A stretch of 64,000 nucleotides of DNA from Alcaligenaceae bacterium (lineage in GTDB: Bacteria; Pseudomonadota; Gammaproteobacteria; Burkholderiales; Burkholderiaceae_B): NCBI GenBank assembly GCA_013416455.1, contig JACCES010000009.1:153314-217313 (forward strand), read 5' to 3'. A program made the position numbers and the translations under genes. Positions 27,039 through 37,419 of this stretch are shown one piece after another. Within the stretch, counting starts at the first letter, position 1. Every line of letters starts with the position of its first letter. The notes below the pieces were generated by a model. That model did no database searches. It worked only from the letters and a program-made list of their open reading frames with translations, and was not told where the DNA came from.

Positions 27039-28241
27039 ATGAAACTGGCCGAACCCATCGTAGGCTGGCGGGACGAAATCGCCGGAATCCGCCGGGACAT
27101 CCATCAGCATCCCGAACTGGCGTATGAAGAAGTCCGCACCGCCGGCCTGGTGGCCGGCCTGCTCGAATCCTGGGGCATACCGGTACAGCGGGGGCTGGGC
27201 GTCACAGGCGTGGTGGGCACCATCAGGGGCCGTGTCGACAACGGCCGCGCCATCGGCCTGCGCGCCGACATGGATGCCCTGCCCATGCAGGAACTCAACA
27301 CCTTCGGGCACGCCAGCCGCCACGAAGGGAAGATGCATGCCTGCGGACACGACGGCCATACGGCCATGCTGCTGGCCGCCGCAAAATGCCTGGCCGCCAG
27401 CCGCGACTTCGAAGGCACCGTCCACGTCATCTTCCAGCCCGCCGAAGAAGGCCACGGGGGCGCCAAGGCCATGATCGACGACGGCCTGTTCGAACGCTTT
27501 CCCATGGACGCCGTTTTCGGCATGCACAACTGGCCGGGCATGCCGGTGGGCAGCTTCGGGCTCACCGCCGGCCCCATGATGGCTTCCAGCAACACTTTCA
27601 GCATACACATCGAAGGCAAGGGCGCGCACGGCGGCATGCCCAACCTGGGCGCCGACCCGATCATCGCGGCGACGCAGATCGTGCAGAACCTGCAGACCAT
27701 CATCAGCCGCAATCGCGACCCGCTCGATCCGGCCGTCATCAGCGTGACGCAGATCCACGCCGGCTCGGCGGACAACGTCATTCCCACCGATGCCCTCGTC
27801 CGCGGCACCGCGCGCACTTTTTCGGAAACCACGCTCGAACTCATAGAAACGCGCATGAAGGCGGTCTGCGAGCAGACTGCCGCCGCGCTCGAATGCAAGG
27901 CGGTGCTCGATTTCCAGCGCAAGTATCCTCCCACCATCAATACGCCGGCGGAAACCGAATTCTGCGCCCGTGTCATGGAAAGCATCGTGGGGGCCGATCA
28001 GGTCGTGCGCAACATCACGCCCTCCATGGGCGCCGAGGATTTCGCCTTCATGCTGCAGCACAGGCCGGGCTGCTACGTCTGGATAGGCAACGGCCATGGC
28101 GATCACCGCGCGAGCGGCCACGGCGCGGGGCCCTGCATGCTGCATAACGGTTCTTACGATTTCAACGACGATCTCATCCCGTTGGGAGGCACTTACTGGG
28201 TCGAACTGGCCCGGCGGTGGCTCGCCGGCCCCACGTGCTGA
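27039..28241 (+). CDS. M20-family amidohydrolase (hippurate hydrolase / N-acyl-amino-acid deacylase type)
   Basis: A 400-aa cytoplasmic dizinc hydrolase. Metal and catalytic motifs: ACGHDGHTAMLLAAA, QPAEEGHGGAKAM (catalytic Glu pair) and MGAEDFAFMLQ. The lid-dimer domain shows IHIEGKGAHGGMPNLG. The AAAGGAG ribosome site lies 8 bp before ATG 27039. Homologues cleave N-acyl amino acids or indole-acetyl conjugates; the substrate is not predictable. A second M20 gene of the same subfamily is at 56642-57850. Confidence 0.92.
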   Translation: MKLAEPIVGWRDEIAGIRRDIHQHPELAYEEVRTAGLVAGLLESWGIPVQRGLGVTGVVGTIRGRVDNGRAIGLRADMDALPMQELNTFGHASRHEGKMHACGHDGHTAMLLAAAKCLAASRDFEGTVHVIFQPAEEGHGGAKAMIDDGLFERFPMDAVFGMHNWPGMPVGSFGLTAGPMMASSNTFSIHIEGKGAHGGMPNLGADPIIAATQIVQNLQTIISRNRDPLDPAVISVTQIHAGSADNVIPTDALVRGTARTFSETTLELIETRMKAVCEQTAAALECKAVLDFQRKYPPTINTPAETEFCARVMESIVGADQVVRNITPSMGAEDFAFMLQHRPGCYVWIGNGHGDHRASGHGAGPCMLHNGSYDFNDDLIPLGGTYWVELARRWLAGPTC

Positions 28242-28358
28242 ATCCCCGCCACCCGCCCGCCCGGAACCGGCTGATTCCGCGCCCGGGGGCGTGGTCACGC
28301 GAGTTTCACGGCAGGAACCGCACAAATCGTTAAAATGCTGGGGCACTGCTCATGCCAA

Positions 28359-28384
28359 CCTTGCCGGCCGTAATGCCGGCAAGG
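28359..28384 (+). other. Perfect 10-bp hairpin upstream of the thioesterase
   Basis: CCTTGCCGGC pairs with GCCGGCAAGG around CGTAAT. A -10-like TAAAAT at 28331-28336 would put the hairpin at the 5' end of the thioesterase-mgtE message. No T-run follows. Confidence 0.5.
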
Positions 28385-28445
28385 TCATGAAGCGCGCATC
28401 GATACAGTGGCCGCCCTCCGGCCTCACCCTATGTGGAGCAGCAAC

Positions 28446-28847
28446 GTGAGCACCGAGAACTGCCGCCTTCCCCCTTCCGAACGCCAACCCGTCCTGCGCG
28501 TCATACCCATGCCAAAGGATGCCAACCTGCATGGCGACGTATTCGGCGGCTGGATCATGGCGCAGGTCGACATCGCCGGCGCCGTGCCCGCCACACGCCG
28601 GGCGGGCGGGCGCGTGGCCACCGTTGCCGTCAACGCCTTCCAGTTCAAGGAACCCGTCTTCGTCGGAGACCTCCTGAGCTTCTATGCCGGCATCGTCAAG
28701 GTGGGGCGCACCTCCATAACCGTGGCTGTGGAAGTCTATGCCGAACGCCGGCGCATGGAGGCCGACGTCATCAAGGTGACGGAAGCCACTCTCACCTATG
28801 TGGCAACCGACGAAAACCGCCGCAGCCGTCCCCTGCCTCCCGTCTGA
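28446..28847 (+). CDS. Acyl-CoA thioesterase, hot-dog fold (YciA type)
   Basis: A 133-aa hexameric-type acyl-CoA hydrolase. Family motifs: PMPKDANLHGDVFGGWIMAQVDIAGA (catalytic Asp in the helix-entry loop), VNAFQFKEPVFVGDLLSFY, and TVAVEVYAER. I choose GTG 28446, since GGAG lies 7 bp upstream; ATG 28431 or 28407 would add 5 or 13 residues not typical of the family. The mgtE gene follows after 15 bp, so they are probably co-transcribed, without an obvious functional link. Confidence 0.9.
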   Translation: MSTENCRLPPSERQPVLRVIPMPKDANLHGDVFGGWIMAQVDIAGAVPATRRAGGRVATVAVNAFQFKEPVFVGDLLSFYAGIVKVGRTSITVAVEVYAERRRMEADVIKVTEATLTYVATDENRRSRPLPPV

Positions 28848-28862
28848 CGCCAGAGCGAGTCC

Positions 28863-30338
28863 ATGTCGGAAAAAGAAGTCGAGTTCGGTCAACCGGTGGT
28901 CATTCCCCGCCGGCTGGATCCTGAAGATGCCCAGCAGGCGCTGCAGCAGCTGCAGAACATCCTGAAGCGCCAGGAAGTGGTGGAAGCGCTCGCCCGCAGG
29001 CAGTACGAGGACGAAGACCGGTCCAACCTGCTTGAAGGCCTGCTGCACCGTCAGCACGAAAACGAGATCAGGTCGATCATCAACGATCTGCATCCGGCCG
29101 ATATCGCCTTCATCCTGGAATCGCTGCCGGTCCACGAACGCCAGGCCGTCTGGCAGCTCGTCAGCGCCGAACACGACGCCGACGTGCTGCTCGAAGTCGA
29201 GGACTGGGCGCGGGAATCCCTGATCGAGTCCATGGACCACGAGGACCTCGTGGCCGCGGCCGAGCTCATGGACGCCGACGAGATCGCGGATCTGGCTCCC
29301 GATCTGCCGCCCGACGTCGTGGCGGAAGTCCAGAAGGGGCTGACCGAACAGGAACGCGCCCAGCTGCTCGAAGCCATGGGCTACCCCGAAGGCACGGTCG
29401 GCGCCATCATGGACTTCGAAATGGTGCGCGTGCGCGAGGACGTGACCCTGGAAGTCGTGCTGCGCTATCTGCGCCGGCTGCAGGAGCTTCCCGACCATAC
29501 CGACCAGATCTTCGTCGTCGATCGGCAGGACAGGCTGCAGGGCACTCTGCCGGTCAGCATACTGCTGGTCAAGGAACCGGAAACGCTGGTGTCCGACGCC
29601 ATGCTCACCGAGCACCTGTCCCTCAACCCGCTCGATTCGGACGCCGATGCCGCGGGCGCCTTCGAACGCTACGACCTGGTATCGGCGCCGGTGACCGACG
29701 ACCAGGGCCGGCTCATCGGCCGCGTCACCATCGCCGAAGTCGTGGACGTTATCCAGGAAGACTCGCAGGAACAGGAACTGTCGCGGGCCGGCCTGCAGGA
29801 AGAAGACATCTTCGCACCGGTGCGCGCCGCGCTGCGCAACCGCGCCCCCTGGCTGCTGGTGAATCTCCTGACGGCCGCCACCGCGTCGCTGGTTGCGTCG
29901 CGCTTCGAACACACGGTCAGCGAGATCGTGATTCTGGCCTTCCTGATGTCCATCGTCGCCGGTATCGGCGGCAATTCGGGCAACCAGACCATGACCATGG
30001 TGATACGCGCCATGGCGGTGGGCCGCGTCACCGGCGCCAACATCTGGCAGCTGGTTCGCCGCGAAATCCAGGTCACCTTCCTGGTGGGCACCTGTGGCAG
30101 CCTGGTGGCGGCCGTTTTCGCCTGGATATTCTCCGGGTCGCTTCCCGTGGCGCTGGTCATGATGGCGGCCATCATCGGCAACATGCTCATCGGCGCCGTG
30201 CTGGGGGTGCTCATCCCCATGCTGCGCGTGCGCTTCGGCAAGGATCCGGCTGTGGGCTCGTCCGTGCTGCTGACCTTTGCAACCGATTCCCTGGGATTCT
30301 TCCTGTTCCTGAGCCTGGCCACGCTCTTTCTGTTGTGA
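28863..30338 (+). CDS. mgtE: Magnesium transporter MgtE
   Basis: A 491-aa Mg2+ channel. The cytoplasmic N-domain of helical repeats (about 40-165; LHPADIAFILESLP, EIADLAPDLPPDVVAEV) is followed by two CBS domains (about 165-300) that sense Mg, a plug helix, and five membrane helices (about 320-491) with the selectivity motif GGNSGNQTMTMVIRAMAVG. The length is slightly above T. thermophilus MgtE (450). It shares the window with an mgtC homologue, but they are not linked in one operon. Confidence 0.95.
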   Translation: MSEKEVEFGQPVVIPRRLDPEDAQQALQQLQNILKRQEVVEALARRQYEDEDRSNLLEGLLHRQHENEIRSIINDLHPADIAFILESLPVHERQAVWQLVSAEHDADVLLEVEDWARESLIESMDHEDLVAAAELMDADEIADLAPDLPPDVVAEVQKGLTEQERAQLLEAMGYPEGTVGAIMDFEMVRVREDVTLEVVLRYLRRLQELPDHTDQIFVVDRQDRLQGTLPVSILLVKEPETLVSDAMLTEHLSLNPLDSDADAAGAFERYDLVSAPVTDDQGRLIGRVTIAEVVDVIQEDSQEQELSRAGLQEEDIFAPVRAALRNRAPWLLVNLLTAATASLVASRFEHTVSEIVILAFLMSIVAGIGGNSGNQTMTMVIRAMAVGRVTGANIWQLVRREIQVTFLVGTCGSLVAAVFAWIFSGSLPVALVMMAAIIGNMLIGAVLGVLIPMLRVRFGKDPAVGSSVLLTFATDSLGFFLFLSLATLFLL

Positions 30339-30358
30339 ACCGCGGGGGCCGGAACGGC

Positions 30359-30381
30359 AACGGCGCCACGAGGGCGCCGTT
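30359..30381. terminator. Hairpin between convergent mgtE and secA
   Basis: AACGGCGCC pairs with GGCGCCGTT around ACGAG in the 66-bp convergent gap. There is no real T-run, so termination efficiency is doubtful. Confidence 0.45.
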
Positions 30382-30404
30382 GAAACCGTGCGGCGAGGCG
30401 GGAT

Positions 30405-33146
30405 TCAGGCCAGCCGGCCGTGGCAATGCTTGTACTTCTTGCCGCTGCCGCAAGGGCAGGGGTCGTTGCGGCCGACCTTGGGCACCGCCGCGCCCTGCCC
30501 GGCCGCCGCCGCGGGCGGCTGATCCAGGCCCGGGTCTTCCCCGCTGAGCGCGGCGTCATAATCGGAATGATGGTAGCGCACGTTCACGGGCTGTTCCTGC
30601 TCGGCGGGCTGCTCGACCTGTTCCGGCGTCTGCACCCGGACGGTCATCAGGACACGCACCACATCATTGCGTACACGATCGAGCATGCCGGAGAACAGCA
30701 CGAAGGCTTCGCGCTTGTATTCCTGCTTGGGATCGCGCTGTGCGTAGCCGCGCAGATGGATGCCCTGGCGCAGATGATCGAGGGCCTGCAGATGGCTGCG
30801 CCAGTTGGTATCGATGGACTGCAGCAGGACTGAACGCTCGAAGGGCGCCCAGGCTTCGCGGCTGACGAGATCCACCTTGGCCTGATAAAGCCGCATGGCC
30901 TCGGCCAGCACGCGTTCGAGCAGGTCGTCGTCGGTGAGCTCGGGCTCTTTTTCGAGGATTTCGGTCAGGGGCAGGGCCACGGCCCAGTCGGATTCCAGGG
31001 CCGCCTGCAGGCCGGGCACGTCCCACTGTTCCTCGACAGAACCTTCGGGAATATGGCTGCGGAACTGTTCCGAAAGCGCGGCATGGATGAGGCCGGCCAC
31101 GGTATCGCCGACATCGGTCGCTTCCAGCACATCGTTGCGCTGGGCATAAAGCACCTTGCGCTGGTCATTGGAGACATCGTCGTATTCGAGCAGCTGCTTG
31201 CGGATATCGAAGTTGCGGGCTTCGACCTTGCGCTGGGCGGATTCGATCGAACGGGACACCATCCGCGCCTCGATGGGCTCGCCTTCGGGCAGGCGCAGGC
31301 GTTCCATGATGGCGCGCACGCGGTCGCCGGCGAAGATGCGCATCAGCGGATCTTCGAGCGACAGGTAGAAACGCGACGAGCCCGGGTCGCCCTGGCGGCC
31401 GGCACGGCCGCGCAGCTGATTGTCGATGCGCCGGGATTCGTGGCGCTCGGTGCCGATGATGCGCAGCCCGCCCGCCTTCTTCACGATGTCGTTGGCCGGC
31501 GCCCATTCAGCGCGGATGCGTTCGATGCGCCCCTTCTTTTCTTCTTCGGAAATCGACGCGTCCTGCTGCACCAGCGCGATCATTTTCTCGACACTGCCGC
31601 CCAGCACGATGTCCGTGCCCCGGCCGGCCATGTTGGTCGCAATGGTGATGTGGCCCGGCTTCCCGGCTTCGGCCACGATCTCGGCCTCGCGCGCGTGCTG
31701 TTTGGCATTCAGCACCTCGTGGGGCAGGTTGCCGTGCTTGAGCAGCGCCGAAAGCCGCTCGGAGTTCTCGATGCTGGTAGTGCCCACCAGTACCGGCTGG
31801 CCGCGCTCATGGCAATCACGGATGTCGGCCAGGATGGCGTTGTACTTTTCGTCGTCGGTCTTGTAGACCTGGTCGTTCTGGTCGACCCGGATCATGGGCC
31901 GGTTGGTCGGTATCAGCACGGTTTCCAGGCTGTAGATCTGCTGGAACTCATAGGCTTCGGTGTCGGCCGTGCCGGTCATCCCCGCCAGCTTCTCGTACAT
32001 GCGGAAATAGTTCTGGAAGGTGATCGATGCCAGTGTCTGGTTCTCGTGCTGGATCTGCACCCCTTCCTTGGCCTCGACCGCCTGATGCAGGCCGTCGGAC
32101 CAGCGCCGGCCCACCATCAGGCGGCCGGTGAATTCGTCGACGATGACCACTTCGCCGTTCTGCACCACGTACTGCTGATCGCGGAAGAACAGATTGTGGG
32201 CACGCAGGGCCACCATCAGGTGATGCACCAGCGTGATATTGCGCGGATCGTAAAGCGACTCTCCCTCGGGCAGCAGCCCATGCTGGGCGAGCAGCTGCTC
32301 GGCCTTTACATGGCCGGCTTCGGAAATATGGATCTGCTGCCCTTTCTCGTCTACCCAGAAATCGCCTTCGGGCTCGGGTTCCTGGGGCTTGGGCTCGCTC
32401 GCCATGCGTTCCAGCAGGGGCGCGATGCCGTTCATCCGCTGATAGAGCGCGGTGTTGTCTTCGGCCTGGCCGGAAATGATCAGCGGCGTGCGCGCCTCGT
32501 CGATGAGGATGGAATCGACCTCGTCGACGATGGCGTAGATCAGCGGCCGCTGGCGGCGGTCTTCTGCGCGGTATTCCATGTTGTCGCGCAGGTAGTCGAA
32601 GCCGAATTCATTGTTCGTGCCGTAGGTGATGTCGGCGCGATAGGCGCTGATCTTCTCTTCGTTGTCCTGCTGCGGCACCACCACGCCGACCGACATGCCC
32701 AGGAAGTTGTAGAGGCGGCCCATCCATTCGGCGTCGCGGCGCGCCAGATAATCGTTGACGGTCACCACGTGCACGCCATTGCCGGGCAGCGCATTCAGGT
32801 AGACGGCGAGCGTCGCGGTGAGCGTCTTGCCTTCGCCGGTGCGCATTTCAGCGATCTGGCCGTTGTGCAGGGCGATGCCACCTATCATCTGCACATCGAA
32901 GTGGCGCATGCCGAAGACACGCTTGCTGGCCTCGCGAACGACCGCGAAGGCTTCCGGCAGCAGGGAATCCAGCTTGGCGCCCTGCTCCAGCTTCTGGCGG
33001 AACTCGACCGTCCTGGCCTGAAGCTGCTCATCGCTCAGTGCCGCCAGCTGCGGCTCCAGTGCGTTGATTTGCGTGACCTGACGACGATACTGCTTGAGTA
33101 TGCGATCGTTACGAGTACCGAAAAGCGTTTTTAGCAGGGATACCAT
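30405..33146 (-). CDS. secA: Preprotein translocase ATPase SecA
   Basis: ATP-driven motor that pushes preproteins through SecYEG. It has 913 aa from [17 protein letters not shown] (33146), the standard start. Walker A is MRTGEGKTL, the DEAD-like box is [16 protein letters not shown], and the second nucleotide fold has [14 protein letters not shown]. The C-terminal linker ends in the zinc/SecB-binding [14 protein letters not shown]. It lies 105 bp downstream of the M23 peptidase gene on the same strand, and is convergent with mgtE. Confidence 0.98.
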   Translation of the reverse strand: MVSLLKTLFGTRNDRILKQYRRQVTQINALEPQLAALSDEQLQARTVEFRQKLEQGAKLDSLLPEAFAVVREASKRVFGMRHFDVQMIGGIALHNGQIAEMRTGEGKTLTATLAVYLNALPGNGVHVVTVNDYLARRDAEWMGRLYNFLGMSVGVVVPQQDNEEKISAYRADITYGTNNEFGFDYLRDNMEYRAEDRRQRPLIYAIVDEVDSILIDEARTPLIISGQAEDNTALYQRMNGIAPLLERMASEPKPQEPEPEGDFWVDEKGQQIHISEAGHVKAEQLLAQHGLLPEGESLYDPRNITLVHHLMVALRAHNLFFRDQQYVVQNGEVVIVDEFTGRLMVGRRWSDGLHQAVEAKEGVQIQHENQTLASITFQNYFRMYEKLAGMTGTADTEAYEFQQIYSLETVLIPTNRPMIRVDQNDQVYKTDDEKYNAILADIRDCHERGQPVLVGTTSIENSERLSALLKHGNLPHEVLNAKQHAREAEIVAEAGKPGHITIATNMAGRGTDIVLGGSVEKMIALVQQDASISEEEKKGRIERIRAEWAPANDIVKKAGGLRIIGTERHESRRIDNQLRGRAGRQGDPGSSRFYLSLEDPLMRIFAGDRVRAIMERLRLPEGEPIEARMVSRSIESAQRKVEARNFDIRKQLLEYDDVSNDQRKVLYAQRNDVLEATDVGDTVAGLIHAALSEQFRSHIPEGSVEEQWDVPGLQAALESDWAVALPLTEILEKEPELTDDDLLERVLAEAMRLYQAKVDLVSREAWAPFERSVLLQSIDTNWRSHLQALDHLRQGIHLRGYAQRDPKQEYKREAFVLFSGMLDRVRNDVVRVLMTVRVQTPEQVEQPAEQEQPVNVRYHHSDYDAALSGEDPGLDQPPAAAAGQGAAVPKVGRNDPCPCGSGKKYKHCHGRLA

Positions 33147-33251
33147 TCTTGTGTCGTCGCTCGCCCGCGGCAATGAAAATGGCGGGGCATATGAATTTGG
33201 TTGACGGAAAAAGTCCGCAGAAAACGGTACAGTTTAACGCAGCTCTTGTCT

Positions 33252-34256
33252 TTAGCGGACAACCGGAGCGGTAGCGGGTGTGGCCGCGACAGCCGTGGCC
33301 GGCCCCCCCGCGTCCGCCTTGCCGGAGCCGGCGTCCGACGCATCGGCCAATTCATCGGCGGGCGGCTGCGCCTCGGCCAGAAACAGCGTGGGGTCCAGCG
33401 GATGGCCGGCAACCCGGACTTCAAAATGCAAATGCGCGCCGGTGGCGCGCCCGGTCGACCCGACCCGGCCGATCTGCTGGCCCTTGCTCACCAGTTCGCC
33501 CAGCTTCACCGATATGGACGAGGCATGCGCATAGCGGGTCACCAGCCCGTTGCCGTGATTGATTTCGACCATCTTCCCGTAGCCGGTGACGTAGCGCGCC
33601 TCGGTCACGACGCCCGCCGAGGCGGCGAAAATGGGTGTGCCGCGCGGCGCGGCGAAATCCAGCCCTTCGTGCATGGTGTGGCGGCCCGTGATGGGGTGAC
33701 GGCGCCATCCGTATGAAGAAGACAGGTAGGGATGATCGACGGGCTGGAGCGAGGGCAGGCTTTCCTTCAGGCCGGTCCGCCGGGTGAGGACGGCATCCAG
33801 CAGATGCAGCCGCTCGCGGCCGGAGGCAAGCTCGCGCTCCAGGCCATCGAGTTCACGCCCCAGCGATTCCGCGGTCCAGGATTGCAGCAGAAGAGGGTCG
33901 GCATAAGCGTCCGTGTCGATCGCCGACTGTTCGAGCCCGGCATGGATCTCGGGGTCGGTGTAGGACACGCCGGCGGCTTCGGCGACCCGCTGGCTCAGGC
34001 TTTCCATGGCGATCAGCCTGGCCTGCAGGTCGCCCACCTTGGCGGCCAGCAGGCCGACGTTCTCACGAATATAGCCGGCATCGTGGCGCGCCTGCTCCGC
34101 CAGCCCATGACCGTTGGCGCCGGACGGCGCGGAATCCAGCTGCGACTGCATCCATGCGCCGGCAACGGCCGAGACCGCCATCGCGGTTCCCGCGGCCACG
34201 GAGATGAGGGCCAGCCGGAGGGCTTTGGCGGTAGAATGAGACGAAGTGCTACCCAT
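33252..34256 (-). CDS. M23-family peptidoglycan endopeptidase (LytM/NlpD-like)
   Basis: A 334-aa envelope protein from MGSTSSHSTAK (34256; ATG 34283 would add nine residues). One N-terminal membrane helix (about 18-38) anchors a periplasmic coiled-coil segment (about 50-150). The C-terminal M23 domain (about 185-290) has HEGLDFAAPRGTPI (first Zn His/Asp), YGKMVEINHGNGLVTRYAH and GRATGAHLHFEV (HxH), so it is probably active. It lies between lpxC/dciA and secA, as in Bordetella. It is divergent from dciA; the two start regions touch or overlap. Confidence 0.92.
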   Translation of the reverse strand: MGSTSSHSTAKALRLALISVAAGTAMAVSAVAGAWMQSQLDSAPSGANGHGLAEQARHDAGYIRENVGLLAAKVGDLQARLIAMESLSQRVAEAAGVSYTDPEIHAGLEQSAIDTDAYADPLLLQSWTAESLGRELDGLERELASGRERLHLLDAVLTRRTGLKESLPSLQPVDHPYLSSSYGWRRHPITGRHTMHEGLDFAAPRGTPIFAASAGVVTEARYVTGYGKMVEINHGNGLVTRYAHASSISVKLGELVSKGQQIGRVGSTGRATGAHLHFEVRVAGHPLDPTLFLAEAQPPADELADASDAGSGKADAGGPATAVAATPATAPVVR

Positions 34257-34273
34257 ATCTGGTTTTTTCCGGT

Positions 34274-34780
34274 TTGAATACATTCAATACACGCGCCCCG
34301 CGGGCACGCGGCAAACGATCGGGCCAGGGAAACCACCCCGCGGCTCTGGCGTTGAAGTGGCTCGTACTGGACGAAACAGGCGCAAGCGTGCTGGCCATGG
34401 CCCAGAACCTCATGCAGGCGGAACAGGCCGTCCGCAAGGCGCTGCCGCCCGCTCTGGCAAACAGTTGCCATGTCGCCAGCATAGACAGACAATGCATCAC
34501 GCTCGCGGTTCCCGCGGCCGCCCACGCCACCCGCCTGCGCCAGCTCATGCCCACCCTGCTGCGGGCACTGAACGCCAGTGGCTGGAACCTTACCCAGATC
34601 GAGATCCGTGTTCAAGCCAGGCTGGCCGCCTATGCGCCGGAAGCTCCACCCCGGGAAGTACAGCCGCTCGACGGGCCCGCCCTGGATTGCTTCCATGAAT
34701 TACGGCAAAGCGTCGCCCCCGGCCCGCTGGCTGACGCCATCGGGCGGTTGCTGGTTCACCACGGAGCTGTCAAGCGCTAG
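34274..34780 (+). CDS. dciA: DUF721 protein, DciA-type DnaB helicase operator
   Basis: A 168-aa protein with a DUF721 N-domain (about 25-115): LDETGASVLAMAQNLMQAEQAVRKALPP, then the beta-rich CHVASIDRQCITLAVPAAAHATRLRQL. DciA is the ancestral loader of the replicative helicase in bacteria lacking DnaC. The start is probably TTG 34274, since no in-frame ATG precedes the conserved region; the ribosome site is weak. It is the only plus-strand gene in a long minus-strand run, convergent with lpxC. Confidence 0.75.
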   Translation: MNTFNTRAPRARGKRSGQGNHPAALALKWLVLDETGASVLAMAQNLMQAEQAVRKALPPALANSCHVASIDRQCITLAVPAAAHATRLRQLMPTLLRALNASGWNLTQIEIRVQARLAAYAPEAPPREVQPLDGPALDCFHELRQSVAPGPLADAIGRLLVHHGAVKR

Positions 34781-34879
34781 AAAACCCCGGGTACGGCATC
34801 GGCCCGCCTTTGCCACGGGCGATGCGCCCGCGCACGGCACGGCCGCCACGGGCGGGGCTGATGCCCCGGCGGCGGCCGG

Positions 34880-35803
34880 TCAGGCGAACTTCCATTCGTA
34901 GTCGAAGGCCTTGGGAGCCGCTTCCCGGGATTCGTAGCTGACGATTTCCCATGCGTCCTGCTGGGCAAGCAGCGCACGGGCGAGCTGGTTGTTCAGGCCA
35001 TGGCCCGACTTGCAGGCCACGTAATGCGCCACCAGCGGATGACCGATGAGATACAGGTCGCCGATGGCGTCGAGAATCTTGTGCTTGACGAATTCATCGT
35101 CGAAGCGCAGGCCATCGGAATTGAGGACACGGTATTCGTCCATCACGATGGCATTGTCCAGGCTGCCGCCGCGCGCCAGGCCGGCCGCGCGCAAGGCTTC
35201 GACCTCGCTGGCGAAGCCGAACGTGCGCGCGCGCGCGATGGTCTTCACGTAGGAATCGTGTTCGAAATCGACCTTGGCGAAATTGGCCGTCGAATCGATG
35301 GCGGGATGCTGGAAATCAATGGAGAACGACAGGGCGAAGCCGTTGTAGGGTTCGAGGCGCGCCCACTTGGCGTCCTTGCCTTCGCCTTCGCGGACTTCCA
35401 CGGGCTTGAGCACGCGCAGGAATTTCTTGGGCGCGGCCTGTTCCTGAAGGCCGGCGGTGCGCAGCAGATAAACGAAGGTGCCGGCGCTGCCGTCCATGAT
35501 GGGGACTTCTTCGGCCGTGAGGTCGACATGCAGATTGTCGATGCCCAGCCCGGCCAGCGCGGACATCAGGTGCTCGACCGTGGATACGCGGACATTGCCC
35601 TGCTGAAGCACCGAGGCCAGGCGTGTGTTGCCGACCTGGTCCGCCCTGGCGGGAAGATCGACGACTTCGGGAAGGTCGACGCGATGGAAAACGATCCCGG
35701 TGTTCGGCGCGGCCGGCCGGAGCGTGATCTCGACGCGGCGGCCGGAATGAAGGCCGACGCCTTTGGTGGATATCGTTTTCTGTATGGTGCGTTGACGTAG
35801 CAT
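34880..35803 (-). CDS. lpxC: UDP-3-O-acyl-N-acetylglucosamine deacetylase LpxC
   Basis: Zn amidase that catalyses the committed step of lipid A synthesis. It has 307 aa from [10 protein letters not shown] (35803). Motifs: [30 protein letters not shown] (Zn His), and [29 protein letters not shown] with the second His and Asp ligands. It follows ftsZ by 298 bp, the usual end of the dcw cluster, with a separate promoter candidate in that gap. Confidence 0.97.
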   Translation of the reverse strand: MLRQRTIQKTISTKGVGLHSGRRVEITLRPAAPNTGIVFHRVDLPEVVDLPARADQVGNTRLASVLQQGNVRVSTVEHLMSALAGLGIDNLHVDLTAEEVPIMDGSAGTFVYLLRTAGLQEQAAPKKFLRVLKPVEVREGEGKDAKWARLEPYNGFALSFSIDFQHPAIDSTANFAKVDFEHDSYVKTIARARTFGFASEVEALRAAGLARGGSLDNAIVMDEYRVLNSDGLRFDDEFVKHKILDAIGDLYLIGHPLVAHYVACKSGHGLNNQLARALLAQQDAWEIVSYESREAAPKAFDYEWKFA

Positions 35804-35851
35804 GTGGGACGGGTCGCGCAAGCGCTCTTTGTTCTCTTGTTTCGACACGGT

Positions 35852-35857
35852 ATTGTA
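35852..35857 (-). promoter_or_regulatory. -10 element candidate of lpxC
   Basis: On the minus strand TACAAT lies 48 bp before the lpxC ATG; the -35 at 17-bp spacing (TAGTGG) is poor. The rest of the 298-bp ftsZ-lpxC gap holds a GC hairpin just past ftsZ (CCGGCGGC/GCCGCCGG, 36052-36078) and no coding frame. Confidence 0.4.
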
Positions 35858-36101
35858 ACCGGTGTCCGGGTATACCACTAATTTTCTTGTGTTTCAAACA
35901 ACTGCAGCCCCTCTGCGGACTTCTATCCGCCCGTCATAAAGCACGCACACCGCAAGATACGAAGCGACACGACATCGTTACATTTCGCAACCGTGCAGGC
36001 GGGGCCATGGCGCGCTTCCCGGGGACTGAGAAAGCGCGCCGTTGGGGGAGTCCGGCGGCAGAAGCGCCGCGCCGCCGGTCATGCAGAACAGAAAAGACGG
36101 C

Positions 36102-37259
36102 TCAGTCGGCCTGCTTGCGCAGGAAAGCCGGAATATCGTAGTGATCCATGCCGGCGGTCTCCAGCGCGCGGACCTGTGCCGAGGCCTGGCTGCGCGGGTT
36201 GCGGAAGACCGAAGGCACATCCAGGTCCTGCATGTTCAAGGGGCGGTCATCGGTGCCGGTGCGCAGCACTTCCGCATTGTTCTGCACCAGCTGCGGCCGT
36301 GAGTTCTGGCGGCCCAGGCCGGTTGCGACCACGGTGACGCGCAGGTTGTCGTCCATGGAATCGTCATAGGCGGTACCGAAGATCACCGTGGCGTCCTCGG
36401 CGGCATAGCCGCGGATGGTTTCCATGATCTCGCGGGTCTCGCGCATCTTGAGCGAGCGGCTGGCGGTGATGTTCACCAGCATGCCGCGGGCGCCGTGCAG
36501 ATCCACGCCTTCCAGCAGCGGGCACGCAATGGCCCGCTCCGCGGCCACCCGGGCGCGGTCGGCGCCCGATGCCACCGAAGTCCCCATCATGGCCTGGCCC
36601 TGCTCGCCCATGATGGTCTTGACGTCTTCGAAGTCAACGTTGACATTGCCTTCGACATTGATGATTTCCGCAATGCCGGCGCAAGCGTTGTGCAGCACGT
36701 CGTCCGCCGACTTGAAGCAGTCTTCCTGCGTGGCGTCGTCGTCGAGCAGATCGTAGAGGTTCTCGTTGAGCACCACGATCAGCGAATGCACATGCCTGGA
36801 CAGATCGGCAATGCCCTCTTCCGCCATGCGCATGCGCTTGGTGCCTTCGAAGGAAAACGGCTTGGTGACGACGCCCACCGTCAGAATACCCAGTTCCTTG
36901 GCCACTTCCGCCACCACGGGGCTGGCGCCCGTGCCGGTTCCGCCCCCCATGCCGGCGGTAATGAAGACCATATGGGCGCCATTGAGCGCCGCACGGATCT
37001 CTTCACGCGCCGTCTCGGCCGCCGCGCGGCCCTGTTCCGGCTTGGCGCCGGCGCCGAGGCCGGTGCGGCCCAGGCGGATCTGCACGTGGGCTTCCGATGC
37101 CGCCAGTGCCTGCGAATCGGTGTTGCAGCAAATGAATTCCACGCCCTGGACGCCAGAGTGGATCATATGGCCGACGGCATTGCCGCCGGCTCCACCTACG
37201 CCCACGACCTTGATGACGGTCCCGTTCGCACTGGTATCGAGCATTTCAAAGTTCATCAT
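36102..37259 (-). CDS. ftsZ: Cell division protein FtsZ
   Basis: Tubulin-like GTPase that forms the Z-ring. It has 385 aa. The GTP-binding signature GGGTGTG lies at about 108-114, VGVGGAGGNAV at the N-terminus, and the T7-loop NVDFEDVKTIM near 210. A short linker leads to the C-terminal conserved peptide DIPAFLRKQAD that binds FtsA and ZipA. An AAGGGAG ribosome site precedes the ATG by 7 bp. It is separated from ftsA by 160 bp that contains a 20-bp palindrome, so it may have its own expression signals. Confidence 0.98.
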   Translation of the reverse strand: MMNFEMLDTSANGTVIKVVGVGGAGGNAVGHMIHSGVQGVEFICCNTDSQALAASEAHVQIRLGRTGLGAGAKPEQGRAAAETAREEIRAALNGAHMVFITAGMGGGTGTGASPVVAEVAKELGILTVGVVTKPFSFEGTKRMRMAEEGIADLSRHVHSLIVVLNENLYDLLDDDATQEDCFKSADDVLHNACAGIAEIINVEGNVNVDFEDVKTIMGEQGQAMMGTSVASGADRARVAAERAIACPLLEGVDLHGARGMLVNITASRSLKMRETREIMETIRGYAAEDATVIFGTAYDDSMDDNLRVTVVATGLGRQNSRPQLVQNNAEVLRTGTDDRPLNMQDLDVPSVFRNPRSQASAQVRALETAGMDHYDIPAFLRKQAD

Positions 37260-37371
37260 GATTAGACTCCCTTACATATATCCATTGGATCAAAGTTCAG
37301 TTCCCCAGTACTGCCATTAAGGCGGATTGGTTTCAAAAGAAATGCCAGCGAGGGGCTCGCACCTGATTTGA

Positions 37372-37391
37372 AACTCGTCCGCGGACGAGTT
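37372..37391. promoter_or_regulatory. 20-bp perfect palindrome between ftsA and ftsZ
   Basis: AACTCGTCCGCGGACGAGTT is fully self-complementary. A further GACTCGTCC half-site follows (37397-37405), and a TAGGGC/GCCCTA hairpin (37407-37422) overlaps the ftsA stop codon. No T-run exists. It could be an operator or an mRNA hairpin that sets the FtsA:FtsZ ratio. Confidence 0.5.
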
Positions 37392-37419
37392 GCGCCGACT
37401 CGTCCATAGGGCTTAGGCC